Assembly: GCA_963775575.1 (NCBI GenBank) | Contig: CAVZJG010000002.1 | Span: 1,550,001 to 1,614,000 of the forward strand | Length of the DNA: 64,000 bases | From: Roseiarcus sp963775575 | GTDB lineage: Bacteria; Pseudomonadota; Alphaproteobacteria; Rhizobiales; Beijerinckiaceae | Reading direction: 5' to 3' | Shown: one piece after another, positions 43,632 to 52,333 of the stretch | How the letters are laid out: each line of letters opens with the position of its first letter | Position numbering within the stretch: the first letter of the stretch is position 1 | Translations under genes and position numbers: made by a program | Notes under the pieces: generated by a model | What the model was told of the DNA's origin: nothing | Databases searched by the model: none | Seen by the model: the letters and a program-made list of their open reading frames with translations, nothing else

Positions 43632-44219
43632 ATGGCTTCCGACGAGCCGGAACAGAACTCCGAAAAAATAACCGTGCCGCACCTAGCCGCCTATCTCTGC
43701 ATGGCCGGTCGGGTCGCATCCGAATGGGCGTCCCTTGAATTCTATCTCGACTACCTAATTTGGCAGCTGGCCAAAGTGGAACAGAAGTTCGGCGCGTGCA
43801 TGACATCCCAGATTATCGGCGTCGGCGCAAAGCTCCGAAGCACGGTCGCGCTTCTAAGACTTCGCGAAATCCCAGAGGCTACGGTCAAGAAATTCCTTCA
43901 ATTCGAAGGCTATGTGCAGCCTTTGGGCCTCGATAGAAATCGCGTTGTGCATGATACGTGGGTGTATGGGAGCGAAAACAAAATCCTGCAACTGCGTTTT
44001 GCTATAACGGAAAAGCGACTAGAATTCGGGCCAACGGAGATTGCTTTCGGCGGAGTCGTAAAAATCCACGAAAAAATTCAAAAAGCTGGTGCCGATCTTA
44101 GAAATCTCATTGCGGAAGTCTTTGACGTTTTTTCTCCATCGCCCGGTATATCTCCATACTTACCTCGCCAAACAGAGCTTCGCGGGCAATATCCACCAAC
44201 TCACCATAGCGATACATAA
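43632..44219 (+). CDS. HEPN-like protein with RNxxxH motif
   Basis: 195 residues from the ATG at 43632. Helical, with a hydrophobic helix (WASLEFYLDYLIWQLAKVE) and the motif R102-N-R-V-V-H107 (LDRNRVVHDTWV), the canonical HEPN RNase signature. It probably cleaves RNA, in defence or stress. The last about 30 residues are Pro/Gly rich and lie antisense to the gene at 44107-44319, so the natural C-terminus may have been lost. GC is low. Confidence 0.6.
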   Translation: MASDEPEQNSEKITVPHLAAYLCMAGRVASEWASLEFYLDYLIWQLAKVEQKFGACMTSQIIGVGAKLRSTVALLRLREIPEATVKKFLQFEGYVQPLGLDRNRVVHDTWVYGSENKILQLRFAITEKRLEFGPTEIAFGGVVKIHEKIQKAGADLRNLIAEVFDVFSPSPGISPYLPRQTELRGQYPPTHHSDT

Positions 44220-44319
44220 GCGCCTCGGCCCCCGCCTCCACCATCTCTGGCGTGACTTCAATCTCGTCAGTTGGTTTCGTCGCCGGCCTGTCAGCCGCAT
44301 CATCTACATCTAGGGGCAT
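44107..44319 (-). CDS. 70-residue hypothetical protein, phage/island type
   Basis: Contains EIEVTPEMVEAGAEALMYRY, the V-T-x-E-M-I/V-E-A-G-x-x-A-L motif seen in many short phage and prophage proteins of alphaproteobacteria, then a helix ending IYRAMEKK. Function unknown. Its 3' third overlaps the tail of the gene on the opposite strand by 113 bp. Confidence 0.6.
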   Translation of the reverse strand: MPLDVDDAADRPATKPTDEIEVTPEMVEAGAEALMYRYGELVDIAREALFGEVSMEIYRAMEKKRQRLPQ

Positions 44320-44650
44320 GGTATGTCACCCGGATAGTTCCCCTATATTGAATCGCGGGCCAGTTCGGCGGCGTATCGCCGGGCCGCTCGTCGCGGCCGA
44401 GACGACGCAAAGATTGGAGAAAACGCGATTCCGGCTCGACTGACCGACAAGCCCTTGATTTCGCTCGAAACGGCCAAGGAAAAAGTTTGGAAATCCTTGG
44501 AAAAGTTTGGAAATCCAAGGAATTTCCTTGGAATTTCCTTGGAACAATTTGGAAATCCTGGGAAAAGCTCGGCGCTGCGGCGATAGGACGCTCAACCTCT
44601 CAATGGGCCGGCGTCGGCCGGCGAGCGAGGCCTGCGCCGCGCGGCGAGGC
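44320..44650. other. Gene-free stretch with TTTGGAAATCC repeats
   Basis: No ORF of quality. TTTGGAAATCC occurs at 44486-44496, 44506-44516 and 44548-44558, with the palindrome GGAATTTCC between the last two. Sequence from about 44596 to 44640 recurs at 44831-44875 with about 85 percent similarity by eye, flanking the mnmA-tail repeat. Confidence 0.5.
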
Positions 44651-44803
44651 TGCGGGTTCATTGTGGGGAGAGAGGCGGGGGGCTGAGGCGGCGTTTCGAT
44701 CGACCTGACCGTTTGGGCGCGTCATGGCGAGGAGCGAAGCGACGAAGCCATCCATGCGGCGGCTGCGCCAGGGATGGCTTCGCTCGCGCTCGCCATGACG
44801 ATC
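44651..44803 (+). repeat. Repeat of the mnmA 3' end and REP-like palindrome, copy 2
   Basis: Begins with the last bases of mnmA (GGGTTCATTGTGGGG, then GAGAGGCGGGGGGCTGAG including the stop) and continues into the same palindrome as at 32080-32163. The mnmA coding tail is out of context here, so the unit must have been copied from the mnmA locus or from a relative. Confidence 0.75.
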
Positions 44804-44876
44804 AGGATACCGACAGCGCCTTATTCATCCCCTCAATGGGCAGCGTCGGCTTGCGAGCGAGGCCCGCGCCGCCGGT

Positions 44877-45611
44877 TCAGACTTCCTGTCTCGTCGGCCT
44901 GAACAGGATTTCGTTGACGTCGACGTCGTCGGGCTGGCTCATCGCGAACGCCACCATTCGCGCGAAGGATTCGGCGGGGATCGCCATCTCGTAGTACTTG
45001 CGCATGAACCCCGCGATGTCGGGTTCGGTGACGCTGTCCGGCAATTCGCTGGCGACCGCGCCCGGCGAGATGATCGTCGTGCGGATGGCGTAGGGCTTCA
45101 CCTCCTGCCGCAACCCTTCCGAGATGACGCGCACCGCGGTCTTGGTGGCGGCGTAGACCGCGTTGCCCGCTCGCACCTTGTGGCCGGCGACCGACGAGAC
45201 GTTGATGATGTGCCCGCTGCGCTGGGCTTTCATGTGCGGCAGCGCGGCGGCGACGCCGTAGAGCACGCCCTTGATGTTGACGTCGATCATGCGGTCCCAG
45301 TCCTGCGTCTTGCCGCGCTCGAGCGGCGAAACCGGCATCACGCCCGCGTTGTTGAGGATCACGTCGATGCGGCCGTGCGTCCGCACCGCGTGGTCGACCA
45401 GCGCCTTGACCTGTTCCAGCTTGGTCACGTCGGTCTCGACGGCTGCGCCCGCGCCGAGCGACAATTCCTTGGCGAGCGCGCGAAGCCGGTCGAGACGCCG
45501 CGCGCCCAGCACGAGTTTGGCGCCGTTGCGCGCGAGATGGCGCGCCGTCGCTTCGCCCAGGCCGCTGCTGGCGCCGGTGATGACGACGACCTTGTCCTTG
45601 ACGCCTTCCAT
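44877..45611 (-). CDS. Classical short-chain dehydrogenase/reductase
   Basis: 244 residues. Cofactor motif TGASSGLGEATA, structural NNAGVM, and catalytic Ser in INVSSVAG with Tyr and Lys in VYAATKTAV. Arg after the second strand (GARRLDRL) favours NADP(H). It lies 60 bp after the aldo-keto reductase gene on the same strand and is probably its operon partner in carbonyl reduction. The substrate is not evident. Confidence 0.88.
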   Translation of the reverse strand: MEGVKDKVVVITGASSGLGEATARHLARNGAKLVLGARRLDRLRALAKELSLGAGAAVETDVTKLEQVKALVDHAVRTHGRIDVILNNAGVMPVSPLERGKTQDWDRMIDVNIKGVLYGVAAALPHMKAQRSGHIINVSSVAGHKVRAGNAVYAATKTAVRVISEGLRQEVKPYAIRTTIISPGAVASELPDSVTEPDIAGFMRKYYEMAIPAESFARMVAFAMSQPDDVDVNEILFRPTRQEV

Positions 45612-45671
45612 GATGGCTTGTCCTCTGTTCGAAATTTCCGCTCGGCCTATGGCGCTTTGTTCGCCGCCGCC

Positions 45672-46667
45672 TCAGCGGCCGGTCAGCCGCTCCAACGCCT
45701 GCGGATATCGATCGCCCTGCACCGCGATTGTCGCCGCCGCGCCGTCGATCTCGCGAAGGTCGTCGGCCGTCAGCGCGATCGACGCGGCGCCGAGGTTCTC
45801 CTCCAGGCGATGGCGCTTCGTCGTGCCGGGGATGGGAACGATCCACGGCTTCTGCGCCAGCAGCCAGGCGAGCGCGATCTGGGCCGGCGTCGCCTTCTTC
45901 CGCGCGCCGATCCTGCCGATGAGGTCGACCAGCGCCTGGTTCGCCTTGCGCGCCGCGGGCGTGAAGCGAGGCAGCGTGTTGCGGAAGTCGGTCGGGTCGA
46001 ACGCGGTGTTCTCGTCGATCTTGCCGGCGAGGAAGCCCTTGCCCAGCGGGCTATAGGGGACGAGCCCGATTCCGAGTTCTTCGAGGGTCGGCAGAATTTC
46101 CGTTTCAGGGCGTCGCCACCACAGCGAGTATTCGCTCTGGAGCGCCGTGACCGGCTGGACGGCGTGGGCGCGGCGGATCGTCGGCGCGCCCGCCTCGGAG
46201 AGGCCGAAATGCCTGACCTTGCCCTCGCGGATCAACTCCTTGACCGCGCCCGCCACATCCTCGATCGGCGCGTCCGGATCGACGCGGTGCTGATAGAAGA
46301 GATCGATGACGTCGGTCTTGAGCCGCTTCAGCGAGGCTTCGGCGACGTGCTTGATATGCTCTGGGCGGCTGTCGAGGCCGGTCCACCGCGGGCCGCCCTG
46401 GGGATCGGGCTTGAAGCCGAACTTGGTCGCGATCACAACGCGGTCGCGCACCGGCGACAAGGCTTCGCCGACCAGTTCCTCGTTGGCGAACGGGCCGTAG
46501 ACCTCCGCCGTGTCGAACAACGTGACGCCCAGGTCCACGGCTCTGCGGATGAGGGCGACCATCTCCTTCTTGTCGGGCGGCGGGCCGTAGGAAAAGCTCA
46601 TGCCCATGCAGCCGAGGCCCAGGGCAGAGACTTCCAGGCCGCTCTTGCCGAGTTTGCGCTTCTGCAT
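45672..46667 (-). CDS. Aldo/keto reductase
   Basis: 331 residues from the ATG at 46667, with AGGAG seven bases upstream. TIM-barrel features: LGLGCMGMS, catalytic Asp and Tyr in FDTAEVYGPF, Lys in VIATKFGF, His in DLFYQHRVDP and the NADPH-binding IPGTTKRHRLEENL. This is the YajO/IolS-like subgroup, often active on methylglyoxal and other aldehydes. It lies between a cupin gene and an SDR gene in one operon. Confidence 0.9.
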   Translation of the reverse strand: MQKRKLGKSGLEVSALGLGCMGMSFSYGPPPDKKEMVALIRRAVDLGVTLFDTAEVYGPFANEELVGEALSPVRDRVVIATKFGFKPDPQGGPRWTGLDSRPEHIKHVAEASLKRLKTDVIDLFYQHRVDPDAPIEDVAGAVKELIREGKVRHFGLSEAGAPTIRRAHAVQPVTALQSEYSLWWRRPETEILPTLEELGIGLVPYSPLGKGFLAGKIDENTAFDPTDFRNTLPRFTPAARKANQALVDLIGRIGARKKATPAQIALAWLLAQKPWIVPIPGTTKRHRLEENLGAASIALTADDLREIDGAAATIAVQGDRYPQALERLTGR

Positions 46668-46702
46668 TTCGTGCTCCTTTTCGGACGCTATGGGGAGGGC
46701 GG

Positions 46703-47098
46703 TCAGGCCCGAACCTGTTCGTCGCTGACCTTCTCCATCCACGTGACGGCCTTGCCGTCGAGCGCTTCCTGGATGGCGATGTGGGTCATGGCGGTGGTCG
46801 GCGCGGCGCCGTGCCAGTGCTTCTCGCCCGGCGCGATCCAGACGACGTCGCCGGGTCGAATCTCCTCGACCGGGCCGCCTTCGCGCTGGACGCGGCCGCA
46901 ACCCGCCGTGACGATCAACGTCTGGCCGAGCGGATGGGTGTGCCACGCGGTGCGGGCGCCGGGCTCGAAGGTGACCGCATTGCCGGCCGCGCGCGCCGGA
47001 GCGTTGGCGGCGAACAAGGGATCGATGCGCACCGTTCCGGTGAACCATTCCGCCGGCCCTTTGGCGGAGGGCTGCGAGCCGCTTCGCTTGATTTCCAT
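46703..47098 (-). CDS. Cupin-domain protein
   Basis: 131 residues. The metal-binding cupin motifs are AWHTHPLGQTLIV and PGDVVWIAPGEKHWHG, in the arrangement of quercetinase-like or carboxymuconolactone-associated cupins. It often accompanies AKR and SDR genes in LysR-controlled oxidoreductase clusters. It is first in the cupin-AKR-SDR operon; a LysR remnant lies just upstream on the other strand. Confidence 0.85.
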   Translation of the reverse strand: MEIKRSGSQPSAKGPAEWFTGTVRIDPLFAANAPARAAGNAVTFEPGARTAWHTHPLGQTLIVTAGCGRVQREGGPVEEIRPGDVVWIAPGEKHWHGAAPTTAMTHIAIQEALDGKAVTWMEKVSDEQVRA

Positions 47099-47197
47099 AA
47101 GGTCTCTCCGTCATCTGTCGAAGGCGTCGCCGCCATGGCGTCGCCGTCCGACGCCCGAACCCTTTAGCAGGCGCCGCTTTCCGCGATTAGCTGATAA

Positions 47198-47344
47198 CGA
47201 GCGCAGCTCGAGAACGGCGAACTGATCCGGGCGCTCGCGGATTGGCGCCTGCCGTTTCCGGGCTGTCATCTCTACTATCCCAGCCGTCGGCAGCCGACGG
47301 CGGCTTTCGCGGCGCTGTTGAACGTCTTGCGCCGCCACGGTTGA
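47198..47344 (+). pseudogene. C-terminal remnant of a LysR-family regulator
   Basis: A frame of 48 codons ends at 47342-47344 with LADWRLPFPGCHLYYPSRRQ and LLNVLRRHG, the hallmark C-terminus of LysR regulators. Everything upstream is lost; the frame is closed by a TAA at 47195. The divergent cupin-AKR-SDR operon was probably its target and is now without its cognate regulator in cis. Confidence 0.7.
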
Positions 47345-47396
47345 AAAGGAGCGCTGGGCGCGCCCGTCTTCCGGCGCGCCGCCCGTCGCGCGATGA

Positions 47397-47473
47397 TGGT
47401 ACCGCCACCCCGCCTCGAACGGGGGACCTCTAGATCCACAATCTAGCGCTCTAACCAACTGAGCTATGGCGGC
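47397..47473 (-). tRNA. tRNA-His(GTG)
   Basis: 77 nt with encoded CCA. Acceptor GCCGCCA pairs with TGGCGGT (G1-T72 wobble). The anticodon stem CTAGA/TCTAG holds loop TTGTGGA with anticodon GTG. The discriminator is A73 rather than the C73 usual in bacteria; this is the known alphaproteobacterial variant, which HisRS of that group recognises. The genome does encode a G before position 1. Confidence 0.93.
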
Positions 47474-47561
47474 CCGGACGGCGACGGCGGGGAAACTAGT
47501 GTCAAAGCCCGGCCGTTGCAAGGCTTGTCGATCGTCGCCGCGGCGCCGTCCGGCCCGAGCG

Positions 47562-48344
47562 CTACGGCGCCTGCATCGCCTCCTGGACCGCGGCGGCGAA
47601 TCGACGGATGCGGCGCGCGTTGGCGCCGAAATCATGTCTGCCCACGCGCGAGACCGAGCGGATGTCGATCCGCGTCTGACTGGCGAGCGGGCGGATGCGG
47701 ATGGCGATGTCGTCGACGAAGCCGAACAGCAGCGAACGATCGACGGCCTGGATCTGCGCGACGCCGTCGACGCGCAGATTGGGCGGGTTGGCGTCGACGA
47801 TGCGCCAGCCGACGTCGTCGGCGACGCGCAGGGCGAGCTGATAGGCCTGAGCGGGTTCGAGGTCGACCACAATCGGCCGCACTTCGGGATAGGCGGCTTT
47901 CTGCAGCGCGTCGATCTCGGCGGTTCGGCTCGGCGTCGCGAGTCCGGCGCGCGCCGCGCGCGCCTTGGCGGAGATCATGAACGAGGGCGGCGAGGCGAGG
48001 TCGGTCGTCACGTCGGCGATGGCCGGCAGCGGCAGCGCCGTGACGGTGAGATAAGCGGGGTAGGCCAGCAGCGCCAGAGACAGGCCGAGGCCGAGCGCGG
48101 CGTGCTCGGCGCCGCGCCGGCCGGTGCGCCAGATGACCGCCGCGGCGGCGCCCGCCAGAAGGACGGCGAGAAAGGCCAGCGCCAGCGCCGCGCCGAGGAT
48201 CGTGAGGGCCGCCGCGGCGGCGCCGCCGCCGCCGAACCGCGACACGGCGACGGCGACGCCCGCCGTCGCCAGCGCAAACACCGCCGCCCGCCCGCTCCAG
48301 ACGGCGGCGCGCGAAATCGGCTCTTCGAGGATCAGACGGCGCAT
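47562..48344 (-). CDS. DUF1499 membrane protein
   Basis: 260 residues. Three hydrophobic helices in the first 110 residues (AAVWSGRAAVFALATAGVA, ALTILGAALALAFLAVLL, ALGLGLSLALLAYPAYL) precede a DUF1499 domain with GWRIVDANPP, IQAVDRSLLFGFVDDIAIR and SVSRVGRHDFGANARRIRRF. DUF1499 proteins are common in alphaproteobacteria; their function is unknown. It is followed downstream by tRNA-His. Confidence 0.8.
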   Translation of the reverse strand: MRRLILEEPISRAAVWSGRAAVFALATAGVAVAVSRFGGGGAAAAALTILGAALALAFLAVLLAGAAAAVIWRTGRRGAEHAALGLGLSLALLAYPAYLTVTALPLPAIADVTTDLASPPSFMISAKARAARAGLATPSRTAEIDALQKAAYPEVRPIVVDLEPAQAYQLALRVADDVGWRIVDANPPNLRVDGVAQIQAVDRSLLFGFVDDIAIRIRPLASQTRIDIRSVSRVGRHDFGANARRIRRFAAAVQEAMQAP

Positions 48345-48377
48345 GGCCGGGCGCGACCGGCCGCCGCGCGGCTCGCC

Positions 48378-48851
48378 TTACTTGGCGCCGCCGCCTTCGG
48401 CGAGCGCATTGCGCGCGCCGATCTGTCCGCTGGCTTCGGAGAACGCCTTGTTTTCATCGCCAAGCTGGACCGTCGGCATGCAGGTCGGGTTGCACCAATA
48501 GGATTCGCGGTCGTTTCCCCGCTGCACGACCAGCACGGATCGGCTCGGTTCGACGTCGATCTGCTTCTCGTCGATTATATTGCCCTGCGCGTCGAGCGCA
48601 ATCATGTTGGTCTGGCCGTATCCCTTGCCGGTGAGGACCATCGCCACGCCGCCCTTGAGCATCGTCACGTCGGCGATGGCGGGATTGCCGACCACCAGCG
48701 TTTTGGCGCCCTCGGGGAGCTGCAGCACCTTGGCCTGGTCGAGCGTGACCTTCAGCGCGGCGGGCGGGACCGCCGGCCCGGCGGCGACGCTCGCCGAACT
48801 CAGGGCGAGCCCGGCCGCGAAACCCAGCGAGAGCAAGACGCGACGCGACAT
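48378..48851 (-). CDS. Secreted protein with pilus-assembly (CpaC/RcpA-type) N-terminal domain
   Basis: 157 residues from the ATG at 48851 after AAAGGA. A signal peptide (LLSLGFAAGLALSSASVAA) is followed by a small beta domain: KVLQLPEGAKTLVVGNPAIAD, VLTGKGYGQTNMIALD and DVEPSRSVLVVQRG. This is the N-domain of type II/tad secretins occurring as a free-standing protein, with two C-terminal Cys (YWCNPTCMP). It likely works at the outer membrane or periplasm; no tad genes are nearby. It is 34 bp upstream of DUF1499. Confidence 0.8.
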   Translation of the reverse strand: MSRRVLLSLGFAAGLALSSASVAAGPAVPPAALKVTLDQAKVLQLPEGAKTLVVGNPAIADVTMLKGGVAMVLTGKGYGQTNMIALDAQGNIIDEKQIDVEPSRSVLVVQRGNDRESYWCNPTCMPTVQLGDENKAFSEASGQIGARNALAEGGGAK

Positions 48852-49055
48852 GTTTCGTCCTTTACGAACGGCGCTCCCCGGCGCGCGCGGCGGCGGCGGC
48901 GCCCTCGGAGACCGATGCGCCAATTTGGCCCGAAATTGGTGAACGAACCCTCAACGCGCGCGGCCGACGCCGGCCAAATCGGCCAACGCCGGACCCGTCG
49001 CACGACGAAGACCCGCGAGGCGCCGGAACGATCGGCGCCGTGCGGCGCCGCCGCG

Positions 49056-51083
49056 CTACTCGCCGGGAACCGCTTCGGCGCGCCGGCGGCCGGGCGCGCC
49101 GACGCCTGCGCCCGCCGCGGCGCCGGCTCGGCCGTGCTCGGTCTTGGCCCAATAAAACGGCCGGATCGTCAAGTCGACCAAAGCGGCCCAGCTCGCGACC
49201 GAAATCAGCGCGCAATAGACCGGCAGCGACGCCAAGGCGCCGCCCACGCCGGCCATACCGCGTCGACGCGTCGCCGCCAGCGCGGGAACGAAGATCGCCA
49301 TCAGCCCGGTCGCCATCAGGGTGTAGATCGCGACGTCGCCGCCGACGCTCCACGCGCCCGCTCCGGCCAGATCGCCGCGAATGGCGCGCCACAGCGCCTC
49401 GACGAACAACGCCGGCCCGAACAGCCCGCCGAGGACCGAGCCCCCGATCAGCGCGCCAGCGGCAAGGGCGCGCGCCGGCCCGAGCGCGCGGACGACTCTC
49501 ACGGGATGGCGCGAGTGGACGATCAGGGTCTGCATCCAACCTTTTTGCCAGCGCATGCGCTGGCGGAACCAAGCGCCGAGATCGTTCGGCGCCTCTTCCA
49601 GCGTATCCGAGCAAAGCGCGCCGACGCGCGCGCCCTCGCGCGCCAGCCGGACGCCGAGATCGGCGTCCTCGGTGACGTTCCAGGCGTCCCATCCGCCGAC
49701 GCGCCGCAGCGTGCGCGCGCGGAAGTGATTGGACGTCCCGCCCAGGGCGATCGGCAGGCCGAGCGCCGCCAGCCCTGGATCGACCAGGTCGAACAGCACC
49801 GCATATTCGATCGCGAACATCGTGCTGATCCAAGAGTCGCGGACATTGCCGATCGTCAGGCGCGCCTGCAGGCAATCGAGGCCGGGGTCGCCGATAAAAT
49901 GCGCCGCCGCGAGGCGCAGTTGATCCGGATCGGGCTCGTCCTCGGCGTCGTAGACGACGACGAAATCGCCGCGAAGGGCGGGGAGGGCGACGTTCAACGC
50001 GCGCGGCTTGGTCGACGGCTTGCCCGCAGGCGCGACGATGACGTCGTAGCGCGCCGGCAGGCCGAGCGCGGCGATCGCCGCCAGGGTCTCGCCGTCGCGC
50101 CGCTCGACCACCAGTTTGATGTCGAGCTTCGCTCTGGGGTAATCGATCGCGTCGAGCGCCCGGATCAGCTTCTTGATCATGCCCGCTTCGCGATAGAGCG
50201 CCGCGACGACCGAATAGACCGGCAAGTCCTGGTCGGCCAACGGCGCGAAGGCGGGCGGCGCGAAGGAGGCGGCGACGGCGAGGTTCCTGACCACGATCCA
50301 GGCGGCGAAGATCAGCCAGAGCGGGATCGAGATCGCGGGGCGCAACGCGCCGGGAGCGGCCAGCGCTAGCGTCGCCGCGGCGATCGCCAGGGCCGCGATG
50401 CAGGCGACCTGGCCCCAGCTCAGACCGGAATGCGCCGACAGGCTCGAATCGCGCCGCTCCAGGCCGCAGGCGGCCGCCTCCGCCACCCGGGCGCCCGTCT
50501 TCGCCCGCACCAGCGCGCTCAAGCGCTGCGGCGAGCTGACGGCGAAGCCCCCCAGCACATGGCCGGCCGCCGCGGCGTCGATGAGAAAGCGGATCGAGTC
50601 GCCGCGCGGCGCGACCACGGCGCGAAGGCCCAAGCCGTTGGGCGCCAGCGGCGCGATGCCGCTGGCGATGGCCGACGCGGGGTCGATGTCGTCGGCGATC
50701 GCCAATTCGCCGGAAAAATAGGGGACGCGCAGACGCCGCGCGAGGCCGCGAAAATAGGCTTCTTCCGGCAGCAGCCCCTCGCCGAGCAGCGCCGCGTCGG
50801 CGCTGACCGCGCAGCGTTCCGCCGCCCGCATGGCCTGGAGCAGCGGGCCCGGCCCAACGCCTTGGCCGACCAGAAAGGCGATTTCGGGGGCGATTTCGCC
50901 GCCGCGTTCGCCGACGCTTCGAGCGGCCTCACGCCGCTCGCGGGACGGGTCTTGGCCGTCCTGGGACCGTTCGAGCGTCTCGCCGCGGGCGAGCGCTTGC
51001 TTGAACGAATCGACCACGCTACGAAACTCGCCGAAACGCCAGCGGTCGCACGAACGCGGCGCGAACGCCGCGTCTTCGCCCAA
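49056..51083 (-). CDS. Large membrane glycosyltransferase (family 2, processive type)
   Basis: 675 residues. The N-terminal 200 residues resemble a GspE-N-like domain (LLGEGLLPEEAYFRGLARRLRVPYF). Two membrane helices precede the GT core, which has YSVVAALYREAG, the metal site YDAEDEPDP, VTEDADLGVRLA and the acceptor-site QRMRWQKGW. Four or five more helices close the protein. This BcsA-like layout suggests synthesis and export of a polysaccharide. Substrate unknown; no accessory export genes are next to it. Confidence 0.8.
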   Translation of the reverse strand: MGEDAAFAPRSCDRWRFGEFRSVVDSFKQALARGETLERSQDGQDPSRERREAARSVGERGGEIAPEIAFLVGQGVGPGPLLQAMRAAERCAVSADAALLGEGLLPEEAYFRGLARRLRVPYFSGELAIADDIDPASAIASGIAPLAPNGLGLRAVVAPRGDSIRFLIDAAAAGHVLGGFAVSSPQRLSALVRAKTGARVAEAAACGLERRDSSLSAHSGLSWGQVACIAALAIAAATLALAAPGALRPAISIPLWLIFAAWIVVRNLAVAASFAPPAFAPLADQDLPVYSVVAALYREAGMIKKLIRALDAIDYPRAKLDIKLVVERRDGETLAAIAALGLPARYDVIVAPAGKPSTKPRALNVALPALRGDFVVVYDAEDEPDPDQLRLAAAHFIGDPGLDCLQARLTIGNVRDSWISTMFAIEYAVLFDLVDPGLAALGLPIALGGTSNHFRARTLRRVGGWDAWNVTEDADLGVRLAREGARVGALCSDTLEEAPNDLGAWFRQRMRWQKGWMQTLIVHSRHPVRVVRALGPARALAAGALIGGSVLGGLFGPALFVEALWRAIRGDLAGAGAWSVGGDVAIYTLMATGLMAIFVPALAATRRRGMAGVGGALASLPVYCALISVASWAALVDLTIRPFYWAKTEHGRAGAAAGAGVGAPGRRRAEAVPGE

Positions 51084-51148
51084 CGAGCCGGAATACGCCG
51101 CTGAAATTCCGGGCGCGATAGTGTTACGACGAGCGAAACGGCTTTGTC

Positions 51149-52001
51149 ATGTGGAATCTGCGCCCCTGTCGCAAGACTGTCGTTGTTCTCGCCCTCGCCG
51201 CCTGCCTCGCGCCCGAAATCGCCGCGTCGGCCGAGCGTGGGCCGGCGCCGAGCTTCTGGGATCCCGGCCTGCACCTGGAGCGTCCCGACCTCTCGGCCCT
51301 GCGCGCGATCCGTTTCCTCACCGACGACGATTATCCGCCGCTGAACTTCGCGCTCGCCGACGGCTCGCTCTCGGGGTTCAACGTCGACATCGCGCGCGCG
51401 ATCTGCGAGGAGCTGCTGATCGGCTGCACCATCCAGGCGCGCCGCTGGGACACGTTGATCGAACTCGCTGGAGACGGGCAAGGGCGACGCGGTGGTCGCC
51501 TCGATCGCCATGAGCGCGGCCGCGCGCGCGCGGATCGACTTCACCCAGCCCTATTATCAGACGCCGGCGCGGTTCGCGACGCTAAAAGATTCGCCGCTCG
51601 CCGACGCGACGCCGGCCGCGCTGTTCGGCAAAAGCGTCGGCGTCGTCGCCGGTTCGGCGCATCAAACCTACCTCGCGACGTTTTTCCCCGCCGTGATCGT
51701 CAAGCCCTATCCGAGTTTCGCCGCATTGCACGACGCGCTCAAAGGCGGCGCGATCGACGCCGCCTTCGCCGACGGCTTGAGCCTGGCGGTCTGGCTCGCC
51801 GGCGAATCGTCGGGCGATTGCTGCGTCTTCAAGGGCGGCCCCTTCAACGAAAGCCGCTTCTTCGGCGAGGGGGTCGGCATCGCGGTGCGCAAGGAGGACG
51901 CCGACCTGCGCCGCGCGATGGATTGGGCGCTGGCGCGCCTGGCGGCGCGCGGCGTCTACGCCGAGATCTATCTCAAGTATTTTCCGGTGGGGTTTTATTG
52001 A
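51149..52001 (+). pseudogene. Family 3 solute-binding protein with a frameshift
   Basis: The first frame (51149 to about 51465) encodes a signal peptide and IRFLTDDDYPPLNFALADGS. The frame +1 from about 51466 continues GDAVVASIAMSAAARARIDF to KYFPVGFY* at 52001. Deleting one base near 51466 (CTCGCTGG read as CTCCTGG) restores the family reading. The result is a polar amino-acid-type periplasmic binding protein. It could be a true pseudogene or a sequencing error. No permease genes adjoin. Confidence 0.8.
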
Positions 52002-52009
52002 GCGGCGCG

Positions 52010-52290
52010 GTGGCGTGCGTGTCTTTGGCATCTTTGCCGCGCTCGCCGAGTTCGACCGCGAGATCATCACCGAGAGCAAGCGAGCCGTCGTTGCGTTCAC
52101 CGCGCGTGCACGCATCGGAGAGGCGCCGGCCAATGATGACGGCAGCGACACTGCGGCTCGTCATGGCGAGCATGGGCAATCGTCGGATGAAGGTCGGCAC
52201 GCCATGCGAGGAGCTCGAGATCACGCGGCAGACGTTCTATCGGCACGTCGCCCCAAACGGATCGCTCCGAGAGGATGGAAAGAAGGTGCT
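52010..52290 (+). pseudogene. Remnant of a serine recombinase (C-terminal part)
   Basis: FGIFAALAEFDREIITESKR is the end of a resolvase catalytic domain. A frame change near 52120 leads to LRLVMASMGNRRMKVGTPCE and LEITRQTFYRHVAPNGSLR, the Hin-type HTH. The catalytic Ser region is absent. It is a decayed fragment joined directly to the solute-binding protein gene. Confidence 0.7.
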
Positions 52291-52333
52291 TGGAACCTGC
52301 ATACCTGGCGAACTTGGAACGAAAATATCGTAT

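Noticed and set aside
49523..49846. Alternative minus-strand frame inside the large glycosyltransferase
   Set aside because: It is a Ser/Arg-rich out-of-frame reading; the in-frame glycosyltransferase motifs (YDAEDEP, QRMRWQKGW) settle the frame.
45180..50369. Very long plus-strand open frames (681 and 967 codons) over 45.2-47.2 kb and 47.5-50.4 kb
   Set aside because: They are antisense to the cupin, aldo-keto reductase, SDR, DUF1499, pilus-domain and glycosyltransferase genes. Their composition (Arg, Asp, Ala runs) is typical of shadows in high-GC DNA and no motif appears.
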